A stretch of DNA of 64,000 nucleotides. It comes from an uncultured Oscillospiraceae bacterium. Its GTDB lineage: Bacteria; Bacillota; Clostridia; Oscillospirales; Acutalibacteraceae. A model generated the notes under the pieces. That model had not been told where the DNA came from and ran no database searches. It worked only from the letters and a program-made list of their open reading frames with translations. This document shows, one piece after another, positions 1 through 7,296 of this stretch. Numbering within the stretch: the first letter of the stretch is position 1; each line of letters begins with the position of its first letter. The DNA is taken from contig CABUNG010000010.1 of the NCBI GenBank assembly GCA_902492895.1, forward strand, positions 4,876 through 68,875, written 5' to 3'. Both the position numbers and the translations under genes were made by a program.

Positions 1-153
1 AAACAGCCAACGCTTCTGATAGGCTCCTTTGACCGGCAATGTCTCGCCCGAAATATCCGAGGTATCCTGTGGCGGGACTTTCTTGGCACGCAGACGCTGA
101 TACAGCAGCATACCGGCCAAACCTACCACAACGATCAAGAGTACGATTTCCAT
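1..153 (-). CDS. N-terminus of a membrane-anchored protein, DUF2726-like (cut by window edge)
   Basis: Only the first 51 codons lie inside the window; the gene runs off the left end. It starts at ATG 153-151, with an AGAGGAAG ribosome site just upstream; another ATG 4 bases further up is in a different frame. The protein opens with one strongly hydrophobic helix (MEIVLLIVVVGLAGMLLY) followed by a basic stretch, so it is probably a single-pass protein with its body in the cytoplasm. The last visible residues, GAYQKRWLF, resemble the opening of DUF2726 domains, which usually follow such an anchor. That family name is an inference from a very short match. Confidence 0.6.
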   Translation of the reverse strand, partial: MEIVLLIVVVGLAGMLLYQRLRAKKVPPQDTSDISGETLPVKGAYQKRWLF

Positions 154-184
154 CCATGTTCTTCCTCTCTTTTATGCAATATTT

Positions 185-226
185 GGTATTGGAACCCATT
201 ATACCCGATACCAGCTCAAATTCCAA
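185..226 (-). promoter_or_regulatory. Promoter of the left-edge gene with a dyad over the -10 box
   Basis: On the minus strand, TTGGAA (226-221) and TATAAT (203-198) are 17 bp apart, a good sigma-A promoter for the gene starting at 153. Two 8-bp arms, GGTATTGG (185-192) and CCGATACC (205-212), are inverted repeats with one mismatch centred on the -10 box, so a repressor could bind here. Confidence 0.55.
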
Positions 227-316
227 GAACACACAGGATTCCTATGATCTGAGCCGGCAGAATTATAGAAAAAAGGATATTAAAAGCGGAGAATACCGGT
301 TTCCACCGACTGGCCC

Positions 317-345
317 TTGCCCCTTGAATATGGGTGTGGTATACT
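317..345 (+). promoter_or_regulatory. Sigma-A promoter for the cob operon
   Basis: TTGCCC (317-322) and TATACT (340-345) are separated by 17 bp. The leader to the cobT start is only about 25 bases, too short for a cobalamin riboswitch. Confidence 0.6.
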
Positions 346-374
346 GAAACTCAACAAAAAAGGAGGCGGATGCG

Positions 375-1409
375 ATGTCGTTGACCCTGCAGGAGGCAAT
401 CGCCCGGATCCGTCCGCTGGACGCCAAGGCGCAGATCGAGGCCCGGAACCGCTGGGATTCCCGCGCCAAACTTCCGAACAGTCTGGGCAAACTCGAATGG
501 GCCGTCGTCCGCCTCGCCGGGATCAGCCGCACCGCCTTCCCCGTCCTTGACCGCAAGCAGGTAGTGGTATTCTGCGCGGACAACGGCGTGACCGCCGAAG
601 CGGTTTCGCCGTCGGATCCGCGCATCACGGCAGCCCAGGCTCTCAATTTCGCCGAGGGGGGCGGCACGATCAACGCATTCGCCCGCCGTTTGGGTGCGGA
701 TGTGCTGGTGGTGGACATCGGGTTGGCCACGCCTTGCAGCCACGCGGGCATTCTCTCCCGCGCGGTCCGGGCGGGAACGGGCAACATCGCCTGCGGGCCT
801 GCTATGTCGATGGAGGAGTGCCGGACGGCCGTGGAAACCGGTATAGCCCTGGCGGAAGAAGCGGCCGCGCGCGGTGTTTCGCTGCTCATCACCGGTGAGA
901 TGGGAATCGGCAACACCACCACTTCGAGTGCCGTCGCGTCGGTCCTTCTTGGCCGTCCTCCGGAGGAGATCACGGCCAGAGGGGCGGGATCGCCGGACGC
1001 CGTGCCCCACAAAACCGCTGTCATCCGCCGCGCCGTCTCTATTAACCGCCCTGATCCCGCACAGCCCCTCGATGTGATCGCCAAGGTCGGCGGTCTCGAC
1101 ATCGCGGGAATGTGCGGCCTGTACCTCGGCGCCGCCGCCTGTGGCCTGCCCGTCTTCATAGACGGCTTCATCTCGTCCGCCGCCGCTCTGTGCGCCGCCC
1201 GGATTTCCCCGCTGTGCCAGGGATATATGCTACCCTCCCACTGCTCGGCAGAAGCCGGAGGCCGGCTTCTGCTGGAGGCACTCGGCTTTTCTGCCCCTAT
1301 CGAGGCGGGGCTTTGTCTCGGAGAAGGAACGGGCGGCGTGCTGGGGGCTGCTCTGCTGGACTATGCCTTATCCGCCTATCAAGAGGTGGTGGATATCCGC
1401 GCCCTGTGA
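375..1409 (+). CDS. cobT: Nicotinate-nucleotide--dimethylbenzimidazole phosphoribosyltransferase
   Basis: CobT makes alpha-ribazole phosphate from a lower-ligand base and nicotinate mononucleotide, the first step of cobalamin nucleotide-loop assembly in the cytoplasm. The 344-residue protein has the usual family length. It carries the signature GEMGIGNTTTSSA near the middle and the C-terminal GLCLGEGTGG; the glutamate there is residue 317, the same number as the catalytic Glu of the Salmonella enzyme. An AGGAGG site lies 8-9 bases before the ATG. It heads a tight cluster with a GGDEF protein, cobS and a cobC-like phosphatase, spaced 14-22 bases apart, so they are probably one transcript. Identification is secure. 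Confidence 0.95.
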   Translation: MSLTLQEAIARIRPLDAKAQIEARNRWDSRAKLPNSLGKLEWAVVRLAGISRTAFPVLDRKQVVVFCADNGVTAEAVSPSDPRITAAQALNFAEGGGTINAFARRLGADVLVVDIGLATPCSHAGILSRAVRAGTGNIACGPAMSMEECRTAVETGIALAEEAAARGVSLLITGEMGIGNTTTSSAVASVLLGRPPEEITARGAGSPDAVPHKTAVIRRAVSINRPDPAQPLDVIAKVGGLDIAGMCGLYLGAAACGLPVFIDGFISSAAALCAARISPLCQGYMLPSHCSAEAGGRLLLEALGFSAPIEAGLCLGEGTGGVLGAALLDYALSAYQEVVDIRAL

Positions 1410-1423
1410 GAAGAGGTTGCAAC

Positions 1424-2530
1424 ATGAAAATCCTGCTGCACATCCTGATCGTCCTGGAGATGATCTTCGTCAATCTGACGACGGTGCACATCTGTTCCAA
1501 ACGCCGGCGGTCTCTCCCCTGCATTGCCGCCTCTCTCGCTGTGTGTACGGCGCTGATCGTCGGCGGCACGCTGTTCCTTCTTCTGGGTGTAAAAAATTAC
1601 GGAAACGGCAACGGCCTGTTCGTGCTGGTCGGTTTTTTGTATATGCCTCTGCTGGTATGGCTTTACGAAGAATCTTTCCCTCGTATACTCGCCACCATCT
1701 GTTCCGCCTGGGTCTACACCATGCTGATGTTTTCCCTGTCGGTCCATATCGCCCATCTCTTTCCCGCGTCCGTATTTGATATGGCGGCTTTTCTGGCGCA
1801 GACGGGCCTGTATCTCCTGACGCTCTATCCGTTTTTGAAATTTGTCCGCAACCGATTTCTGTATATCCTGCTCAACATTCCGAAACGGGCTTTCAGCCTT
1901 CTGCTGGCGGAAAGCCTGGTCTGGTTTCTGACCATGATCGTTCTCAACTACACCTTTGTCATGAGTCAGCTTCCCCTTCTGCGGGTTGTCTCCCTGCTGG
2001 TCCTGGCGGCGAACGTCGTGGTGAGTTTCACCTGCATCCAGACCATCGTGCGTTCACAGCGCAGCATCGACGAACTCCAGAATATCGTGTATATAGACAG
2101 TCTCACGGGGCTCAAAAATCGGTCCAGCCTGTACGGTGACTGCTCTCGCCGGATCGAATCGGGCGAACCCTTTACCCTGGTTTTCATGGATCTCAACCGC
2201 TTCAAAGAAGTCAATGACCGCCATGGACATCTGGCTGGAGACGAATATCTAACCTGTTTTGCGGAGCACATCCGGGATCTGGCTGGTACGGACGGAACGG
2301 TTTACCGTCTCTCGGGCGACGAGTTCGTCTGCCTTTACAAAGGCCGGGGGGCCGCGCTATTTCTGGATGCTCTCGATTCTCTGCGGTGCGGCGCGGCCTC
2401 CGTTGGGCAGGAATTTCTGGGCGTCAGCGCCGGGCACGCCTCTTTTCCGGAGGATGGCGACACCCTCGACCAGCTCATCGCCACGGCCGACGAACGTATG
2501 TATCGAAACAAGGATTCCGGAAAAGCTTAA
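1424..2530 (+). CDS. Membrane GGDEF protein, probable diguanylate cyclase
   Basis: A 368-residue protein with about six hydrophobic segments in the first 210 residues, then a cytoplasmic GGDEF domain. Visible GGDEF landmarks are DSLTGLKNR, FMDLNRFKEVNDRHGH and RLSGDEF (SGDEF at residues 297-301). The signature has Ser in place of the first Gly, a variant found in some active cyclases. No RxxD inhibitory site stands at the usual position before it. The likely reaction is synthesis of cyclic di-GMP, with the membrane part as sensor. The start is the ATG at 1424 behind AAGAGG, 14 bases after cobT; the open frame extends upstream inside cobT but that part is not credible. Its place between cobT and cobS is unusual. 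Activity is not certain. Confidence 0.85.
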   Translation: MKILLHILIVLEMIFVNLTTVHICSKRRRSLPCIAASLAVCTALIVGGTLFLLLGVKNYGNGNGLFVLVGFLYMPLLVWLYEESFPRILATICSAWVYTMLMFSLSVHIAHLFPASVFDMAAFLAQTGLYLLTLYPFLKFVRNRFLYILLNIPKRAFSLLLAESLVWFLTMIVLNYTFVMSQLPLLRVVSLLVLAANVVVSFTCIQTIVRSQRSIDELQNIVYIDSLTGLKNRSSLYGDCSRRIESGEPFTLVFMDLNRFKEVNDRHGHLAGDEYLTCFAEHIRDLAGTDGTVYRLSGDEFVCLYKGRGAALFLDALDSLRCGAASVGQEFLGVSAGHASFPEDGDTLDQLIATADERMYRNKDSGKA

Positions 2531-2544
2531 AGGGGATGGTCTGT

Positions 2545-3327
2545 ATGGGTTCCTCTCTCCTCATCGCTCTGTCGATGTATTCCATTCTGCCCGTTCCCCG
2601 CGTGGAATGGAAAGAGGACAATATGCGCTGGTCCCTCGCCTGTCTGCCTGTTGTGGGTCTGATCGGCGGCGGCCTGATGGCAGGCTGGACGGCACTCGCC
2701 GGGGTGGTTTCCGTCTCCCCGGTTTTCTTCGGGGCGGTTGCCGTGCTGCTTCCGATTCTGCTCTCGGGCGGCTTCCATATGGACGGTTTTCTCGACGCCA
2801 CCGACGCCATCTTTTCGCGGCGGGACCGGGATCGGAAACTGGAAATCATGAAAGATCCCCACTGTGGGCCGTTTGCGGTCCTGTCCTGCGCAGCCCTGCT
2901 GCTGCTGGAGCTCGGGGCCTGGTGCCAGCTTTTGGAAAAGCCTGCCCTTCTCTGGCCTGCTTCGACGGCTTTTGTCCTCTCCCGCGCCGTCACGGTCACG
3001 GCGGGAAGCCGGCTTCCCTACGCCAAATCCAGCACCCTCGGTGCGCTGTTCGCGGGGCGGGCGGCGGATCGCGTTTCCGCCGCCGCCGTACTTGAATGGA
3101 TCCTCGCGGTGCTTTTGCTGCTTGGCGTCGGATTCCTGGCAGCGGGGTTCGGCGGACTTCTGGCCGCAGCAGCGGCCGCTGCGGGTGTGCTTCTGTTTTT
3201 TATCTGGTACCGGCACATGGTTTTAAAGCAGTTCGGCGGTGTCACCGGAGATCTGCTCGGCTATTTGGTGCAGATGCTGGAGCTCATCATACTGCTTGTG
3301 CTGGCCATTTCATCATTTTGGGTATAA
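2545..3327 (+). CDS. cobS: Adenosylcobinamide-GDP ribazoletransferase (cobalamin synthase)
   Basis: CobS is an integral membrane enzyme that joins alpha-ribazole to adenosylcobinamide-GDP, the last joining step of cobalamin synthesis. The 260-residue product has several hydrophobic helices and the family motif GGFHMDGFLDATDAIFSRRD followed by IMKDPHCGPF. I place the start at the ATG at 2545, because the AAAGGGG site at 2529-2535 then has 9 bases of spacing; the ATG at 2536 touches that site. It lies 14 bases after the GGDEF gene and 22 before the phosphatase, which fits a single operon with cobT. Confidence 0.93.
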   Translation: MGSSLLIALSMYSILPVPRVEWKEDNMRWSLACLPVVGLIGGGLMAGWTALAGVVSVSPVFFGAVAVLLPILLSGGFHMDGFLDATDAIFSRRDRDRKLEIMKDPHCGPFAVLSCAALLLLELGAWCQLLEKPALLWPASTAFVLSRAVTVTAGSRLPYAKSSTLGALFAGRAADRVSAAAVLEWILAVLLLLGVGFLAAGFGGLLAAAAAAAGVLLFFIWYRHMVLKQFGGVTGDLLGYLVQMLELIILLVLAISSFWV

Positions 3328-3349
3328 TAGAGTGAAAGGGCGAATCGCG

Positions 3350-3952
3350 GTGGTGACACTTTATCTCATCCGGCACGGCCTGACCCAGGGCAATCTGGAA
3401 GGCCGCTATATCGGGCAGAGCGAAAACCCTCCTTTGAGTGTCCGGGGGAGGCAGGAGCTGGAAGAACGCAAGGCGCATCATCCCTATCCGCGTGCCGAAC
3501 GGCTCTATATCAGTCCCCTGCTCCGCTGCACGGAAACGGCCCAGCTGCTCTATCCCATGCTGGTACCGGTGCCGCTGTCCTCCCTGGCTGAGCAAGATTT
3601 CGGCCTGTTCGAAGGAAAAACGTATGAACAGCTGAAAGATGATCCCACCTATCGCCGCTGGGTCGATTCGGCCGGCCTGCTGCCCCCGCCCGGAGGCGAG
3701 AGCGGACAGGAATTCGCCCTCCGACTGAAAGGGGCGCTCAGCCAGATCGCGGGGGACTGCCGCAGCAGCGGCTCCAAAACCGCCGCAGTTGTCACCCATG
3801 GCGGCTGTATCATGACCATTCTCAGCCGGCTGAACGTCGAACAGGATCCTTCCCCCGCGTCTTTTTATGGGTATCAGGCACCGAACGGCGGCGGCTACGC
3901 TGTGGCGCTGGATCCCACAGCCGTACGAATTTCCCTGCTTGGGGCTTTGTAA
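3350..3952 (+). CDS. cobC: Histidine phosphatase, probable alpha-ribazole phosphatase
   Basis: A 200-residue member of the histidine phosphatase (phosphoglycerate mutase-like) superfamily. The catalytic RHG lies in TLYLIRHGLTQGN at the N-terminus; CTETAQLL and VVTHGGC are the other expected active-site segments. In this position, directly after cobT and cobS, it most likely removes phosphate from alpha-ribazole phosphate (or adenosylcobalamin phosphate), the CobC role. The specific substrate is inferred from context, since the superfamily is broad. The start is one of two adjacent GTG codons (3350 or 3353), with AAAGGG upstream. Confidence 0.82.
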   Translation: MVTLYLIRHGLTQGNLEGRYIGQSENPPLSVRGRQELEERKAHHPYPRAERLYISPLLRCTETAQLLYPMLVPVPLSSLAEQDFGLFEGKTYEQLKDDPTYRRWVDSAGLLPPPGGESGQEFALRLKGALSQIAGDCRSSGSKTAAVVTHGGCIMTILSRLNVEQDPSPASFYGYQAPNGGGYAVALDPTAVRISLLGAL

Positions 3953-3963
3953 AGGATCCCTAC

Positions 3964-3992
3964 TTGTCAAGCGTTTAAATATGTGCTATACT
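3964..3992 (+). promoter_or_regulatory. Sigma-A promoter for the precorrin-2 dehydrogenase gene
   Basis: TTGTCA (3964-3969), 17 bp spacer, TATACT (3987-3992). It lies just after the phosphatase stop codon, so the next gene can be expressed separately from the cob cluster. Confidence 0.7.
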
Positions 3993-4081
3993 GATTTTAA
4001 ATTGTCGAATGATCGCGATATCAACGCTTTTTCCGCGCCGTCGGCGCGTTCTCATCTGAATGACAGCGAAGAGGTGACGGC

Positions 4082-4579
4082 ATGGCCCTGGGATTTCCTT
4101 TGTACATCAACCTCCACGGGAACAACTGCGTCGTGCTGGGCGGCGGGGATTTCGCCTATCAGCGGGCAAAAACTCTGCTGGATTTCGGTGCCAAAGTGAC
4201 GGTTATCAGCCCTACGCTGTGCGAAGAGATGCAGCGCCTCGATGAAGAGAATAAAACCCGCTATATCCCCCGCCGCTATTTCCGCGGAGACTGCACCTGC
4301 GCCTATCTGTGCGTCGCCGCGACGGAGGACGAATCTCTGAACGTCGCTATTTCCGATGAGTGCAAAGCCAAGGGGATTCCGGTGAACGTTCTAAAACCGG
4401 TTGCTTTCGGCACCTTCTATTTCCCGTCCGTTGTCCTGACCGACGCCTTATCCATCTCCATTTCGGGCAAGCTGGATCCCGCTGTTGTGAGCAGCCTGCG
4501 GGATCAAATCGAGCAGGCGCTCCCCGCCATGCTTGAGATCGCGCAGGAGACCGCCGAATCGGATGTTTCTCTTGTTTAA
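4082..4579 (+). CDS. Precorrin-2 dehydrogenase (siroheme synthase N-terminal type)
   Basis: A 165-residue NAD-binding protein equivalent to the N-terminal part of CysG and to Met8p/SirC/YlnF. It should oxidise precorrin-2 to sirohydrochlorin, on the path to siroheme or cobalamin. The dinucleotide motif VVLGGGDFAYQRAKTLLDFGAKVTV sits in the first 40 residues (GGG at 20-22), followed by the segment VCVAAT-type strand seen here as LCVAATEDESLNVAI. The methyltransferase half of CysG is absent, as is normal for stand-alone forms. GAAGAGGTGA lies before the ATG. Whether it also chelates iron cannot be judged from sequence. Confidence 0.85.
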   Translation: MALGFPLYINLHGNNCVVLGGGDFAYQRAKTLLDFGAKVTVISPTLCEEMQRLDEENKTRYIPRRYFRGDCTCAYLCVAATEDESLNVAISDECKAKGIPVNVLKPVAFGTFYFPSVVLTDALSISISGKLDPAVVSSLRDQIEQALPAMLEIAQETAESDVSLV

Positions 4580-4593
4580 CGAAATTATAAGGA

Positions 4594-4626
4594 AACGGCG
4601 CCGCAGATTTTGACTGCGGCGCCGTT
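4594..4626. terminator. Long GC-rich hairpin between convergent genes
   Basis: A 13-bp perfect stem (4594-4606 with 4614-4626) and a 7-base loop lie between the plus-strand dehydrogenase and the minus-strand Asn/Gln-rich gene. On the minus strand the 3' arm is followed by TTTCC, so it probably ends the small gene, and may serve both. Confidence 0.6.
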
Positions 4627-4645
4627 CGGATGTTCAGAGCAGAAA

Positions 4646-4792
4646 TTAGAAGTTGTCCTGGCGGTTCTGCTTGTTGTTCTGCTGATTCTGCTGGTTGTTG
4701 TTCTGCGCGTTCTGGTTCTTCTTGTTCTGCTGCTGGTTCTGATTGTTCTGGCTGTTCTGGTTGTTCTGCTGATTGTTGTTCTGGTTGTTCAT
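4646..4792 (-). CDS. 48-residue Asn/Gln-rich small protein
   Basis: The start ATG 4792-4790 follows a textbook AGGAGGAAACACATC ribosome site; the gene ends in TAA at 4648-4646, followed by a hairpin. The product begins MNNQNNNQQNNQNSQ and is almost wholly Asn and Gln, with a few Lys, Arg, Ser, Ala and Asp and a final Phe. There are no hydrophobic segments and no Cys. I do not recognise a family by motif. Gln/Asn-rich small proteins in sporeformers include gamma-type small acid-soluble spore proteins, but the repeat pattern of those is not seen. Alternating AAC/CAG codons make other frames open, but only this frame has the ribosome site and a clean stop. Confidence 0.7.
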   Translation of the reverse strand: MNNQNNNQQNNQNSQNNQNQQQNKKNQNAQNNNQQNQQNNKQNRQDNF

Positions 4793-4962
4793 GATGTGTT
4801 TCCTCCTGTACAGTTACGGTGTGTTGAATGATGGGATGCCACGGCACATGCTTTTCGTTCGAAATGCACCTGCCGTTGCATCGCTTTTATTTTTAGCGGG
4901 CATGCCCGATTTTATACAGTCCTTTTCCTGCAATTTTGCGAGCTGTCTCATCGGCTTTTTCG

Positions 4963-4991
4963 TTGACTTCAAGTCGAAAAATCGGTATACT
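4963..4991 (+). promoter_or_regulatory. Sigma-A promoter for the AraC-type regulator
   Basis: TTGACT (4963-4968), 17 bp, TATACT (4986-4991), about 30 bases before the start codon. Confidence 0.72.
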
Positions 4992-5022
4992 GAAAAAAAG
5001 ACGCGTGGAAAGGGGATGCCGT

Positions 5023-5937
5023 ATGTCCGAGGTATCCGGAGCTTTGCATACCGAGCCCGATTCGTTTACCAATATGTACATTTCCGATAAAAACGGCAAT
5101 AGCCTGATCTTCATGGGCAAGCATCACATCACCGGGCCGTTCATCGCGGATGTGCATGTCCATCAGCAGCTCGAAATTTCCTGCGTCCTGTTGGGGGAAT
5201 GCAACTACCGTGTGGGAGACCAAATGTACGATATCCGCCCCGGCGACGTATTTCTTTTCAATAATACCGATCCTCACGGCCTGGTTCTGGACGAAGGGCA
5301 GTCAATCACCCATCTGGTGATCCATTTCGAACCGTCCTTCATCTGGAACTCCCTGGCGAACGACCTCGATTATAATTTCTTGCTGATTTTCTTCGAGCGA
5401 AGCCGTCAATTCAGCCATCGGCTGGACCGGGACAATCCGGCAACACATCGGATCGCGGAACTGATGCAGGAGATTTATCGGGAATTTCTTGAACAGCATC
5501 TCTGCTATGAATTGATCGTCAAAATCAAGCTGCAGACGATTTTTACCGAGATTATCCGTAATTACGATTATATCGACAGTAAAAAAGCCGGCCGGCCCCT
5601 GCACGAGACCGATATCGTCCAGCTCAACGCGGTGCTGCAGTACATCGACGAGCACCTCGACGGGGAGCTCCGGCTGGCGCAGCTCGCGTCCATCGCCCAC
5701 GTCAGCCCGGCGTATTTTTCCACCCTGTTCAAACGCTTCAACGGCCTTTCTCCTGTGGAATACATCGTGCACAAGCGGGTGCAGCGGGCCATTGAATATA
5801 TCCGCACCACAAACATGAGCATGACCGAGGTAGCCATGGCCTGCGGATTCAACAACAGCACGAATTTCTACAAATCGTTCCGCAAGGTGACAGGGCGCAC
5901 CCCCGTCTCCTATCGACAGAATCCCGGCATGCTGTGA
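5023..5937 (+). CDS. AraC-family transcriptional regulator with cupin sensor domain
   Basis: A 304-residue regulator. Residues about 20-110 form a cupin-type ligand-binding domain (HHITGPF, HVHQQLEISC, PGDVFLFNNTDPH). The last 100 residues carry two helix-turn-helix motifs: LAQLASIAHVSPAYFSTLFK and the typical AraC tail MTEVAMACGFNNSTNFYKSFRK. The ATG at 5023 follows AAGGGGATG and has its own promoter. It is encoded directly upstream of, and in the same direction as, a three-gene sugar catabolic set, which it most likely controls in response to a sugar; that link is inferred from position and from the repeats in the intervening DNA. Confidence 0.9.
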   Translation: MSEVSGALHTEPDSFTNMYISDKNGNSLIFMGKHHITGPFIADVHVHQQLEISCVLLGECNYRVGDQMYDIRPGDVFLFNNTDPHGLVLDEGQSITHLVIHFEPSFIWNSLANDLDYNFLLIFFERSRQFSHRLDRDNPATHRIAELMQEIYREFLEQHLCYELIVKIKLQTIFTEIIRNYDYIDSKKAGRPLHETDIVQLNAVLQYIDEHLDGELRLAQLASIAHVSPAYFSTLFKRFNGLSPVEYIVHKRVQRAIEYIRTTNMSMTEVAMACGFNNSTNFYKSFRKVTGRTPVSYRQNPGML

Positions 5938-6286
5938 GCGGTGGGGTCCAGCAAATCCCTCATCAGGACGGCTCAGGCCCGCATCCCGAACTCCATGCAA
6001 GCAGGGCTACGGCCCCGGGATTTTTACGACTTTCCGCTTTGATATATCAAAGCTCTATGCAGCCGTCTTATTCCTGCGTAGGGCTTTCTTGTTCCGTTTC
6101 GAATACTCTTAAAAAAGTTTGCGGCTTCCCGTTTGTATTTCCGACACTTCCAAATTGCCGGACCTAAAAAGTTTACAAAAATAGTTTACAAAAAAGCGGA
6201 CAATAGTTGCTGAAAAACCGCGTGGCTGCGGTATAATGAAGACAGAAACCCGGGACCGTCATTTATTACATAAAGGAGTGTTTCAC
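5938..6286. promoter_or_regulatory. Control region of the sugar catabolic operon: palindrome, direct repeats and promoter
   Basis: No gene is visible in these 349 bases. An 18-bp perfect palindrome, GCTTTGATATATCAAAGC, lies at 6036-6053. Two direct copies of GTTTACAAAAA lie at 6171-6181 and 6184-6194, a period of 13 bases. A TATAAT box at 6232-6237 has TTGCTG 19 bp upstream (6207-6212), a rather long spacer that would suit an activated promoter. Direct repeats next to the promoter are the usual target form of AraC-family proteins, so the neighbour encoded at 5023-5937 may bind here. Confidence 0.55.
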
Positions 6287-7252
6287 ATGAAGTTAGGAGT
6301 TCTCACCGTCCCGTTGCAGGGCATGTCCGCCCGGGACGCCTTCGCCTATCTGCATTCTCTGGGCGTTCAGACCGTAGAACTGGGCACCGGCGGCTATACC
6401 AACAACAATCATCTGAAACCGGAAGTCTATCTCGACAATCCGGAAAAAATCGCGGAATTCAAGGCTCTTCTCAAGGAATTCGACCTGGAGATCAGCGTCC
6501 TGTCCTGTCACGGCAACCCCGTCCATCCCAACAAGGAGAAGGCTGAGGCCTATCACAAGGTTTTCGTCGATACCTGCCGCCTGGCCGAGCAGCTGGGGGT
6601 CGATACCGTCGTCACTTTCTCGGGCTGCCCGGGCGACTGCCCCACTTCCGAACGGCCCAACTGGGTCACCTGCTCCTGGCCGGAGGATTACGGCGAAATC
6701 CTCGATTACCAATGGAACGACGTTCTTATTCCCTATTGGAAAAAGGCCGCCGAGATCGCCCGCTCCTGCGGTGTAACCAAGATCGCCTTTGAGATGCATC
6801 CCGGCTTCTGTGTCTACAACCCCTCTTCACTCCTCCGTCTGCGGGAAGCCGTCGGCGACATCATCGGCGCGAACTTCGATCCCAGTCACCTGATTTGGCA
6901 GGGCATGGATCCCGTCATGGCGCTGCGGGAACTGGAGGGCGCGGTCTATCATTTCCACGCCAAGGACACCCGCGTGGATGAGTACAATAAGGCCCGCAAC
7001 GGCGTGCTCGACACTGGACACTACGGCAATATCCTCGATCGGAGCTGGGTTTTCCGCACCGTCGGCTACGGCACGGGTGCCCAGCTGTGGAAGGACATGA
7101 TGTCCACCCTGCAGTGCATCGGCTATCAGGGTTCGATCAGCATCGAGCACGAGGACGGCCTGATGTCGGTCAAGGAAGGGCTGGAAAAGGCCATTGCGTT
7201 CTTAAAAATCGTTATGATCACCGAGGATCCGGCCGCCATGTGGTGGGCCTGA
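6287..7252 (+). CDS. Sugar phosphate isomerase/epimerase (xylose isomerase-like TIM barrel)
   Basis: A 321-residue AP-endonuclease-2/xylose-isomerase-like barrel protein. Recognisable pieces are LGVLTVPLQGMSARDAFAYL at the N-terminus, VSVLSCHGNP-like ISVLSCHGNPVHP, KIAFEMHPGFCVYN (metal-binding Glu), NFDPSHLIWQGMD, VYHFHAKDTRVD and ISIEHEDGLM (second metal-binding Glu). Such enzymes isomerise or epimerise sugars, keto-inositols or their phosphates with a divalent metal. An AAGGAG site precedes the ATG. It is the first of three genes with an oxidoreductase and a ThuA-like protein, a set often found in catabolism of unusual sugars or inositols. The exact substrate cannot be read from the sequence. 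Confidence 0.88.
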   Translation: MKLGVLTVPLQGMSARDAFAYLHSLGVQTVELGTGGYTNNNHLKPEVYLDNPEKIAEFKALLKEFDLEISVLSCHGNPVHPNKEKAEAYHKVFVDTCRLAEQLGVDTVVTFSGCPGDCPTSERPNWVTCSWPEDYGEILDYQWNDVLIPYWKKAAEIARSCGVTKIAFEMHPGFCVYNPSSLLRLREAVGDIIGANFDPSHLIWQGMDPVMALRELEGAVYHFHAKDTRVDEYNKARNGVLDTGHYGNILDRSWVFRTVGYGTGAQLWKDMMSTLQCIGYQGSISIEHEDGLMSVKEGLEKAIAFLKIVMITEDPAAMWWA

Positions 7253-7296
7253 TCCAATTACACAATTCCAGATACGCGGAAGGGACCGGAGACACC

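Noticed and set aside
154..374. Possible cobalamin riboswitch before cobT
   Set aside because: The promoter leaves only a 25-base leader, and no B12-box-like sequence (GCCACTG) is visible.
4347..4847. A minus-strand Gln/Glu/Pro-rich frame of 166 codons
   Set aside because: It overlaps the Asn/Gln gene in another frame and runs into the dehydrogenase gene; the Shine-Dalgarno fits the 48-codon frame instead.
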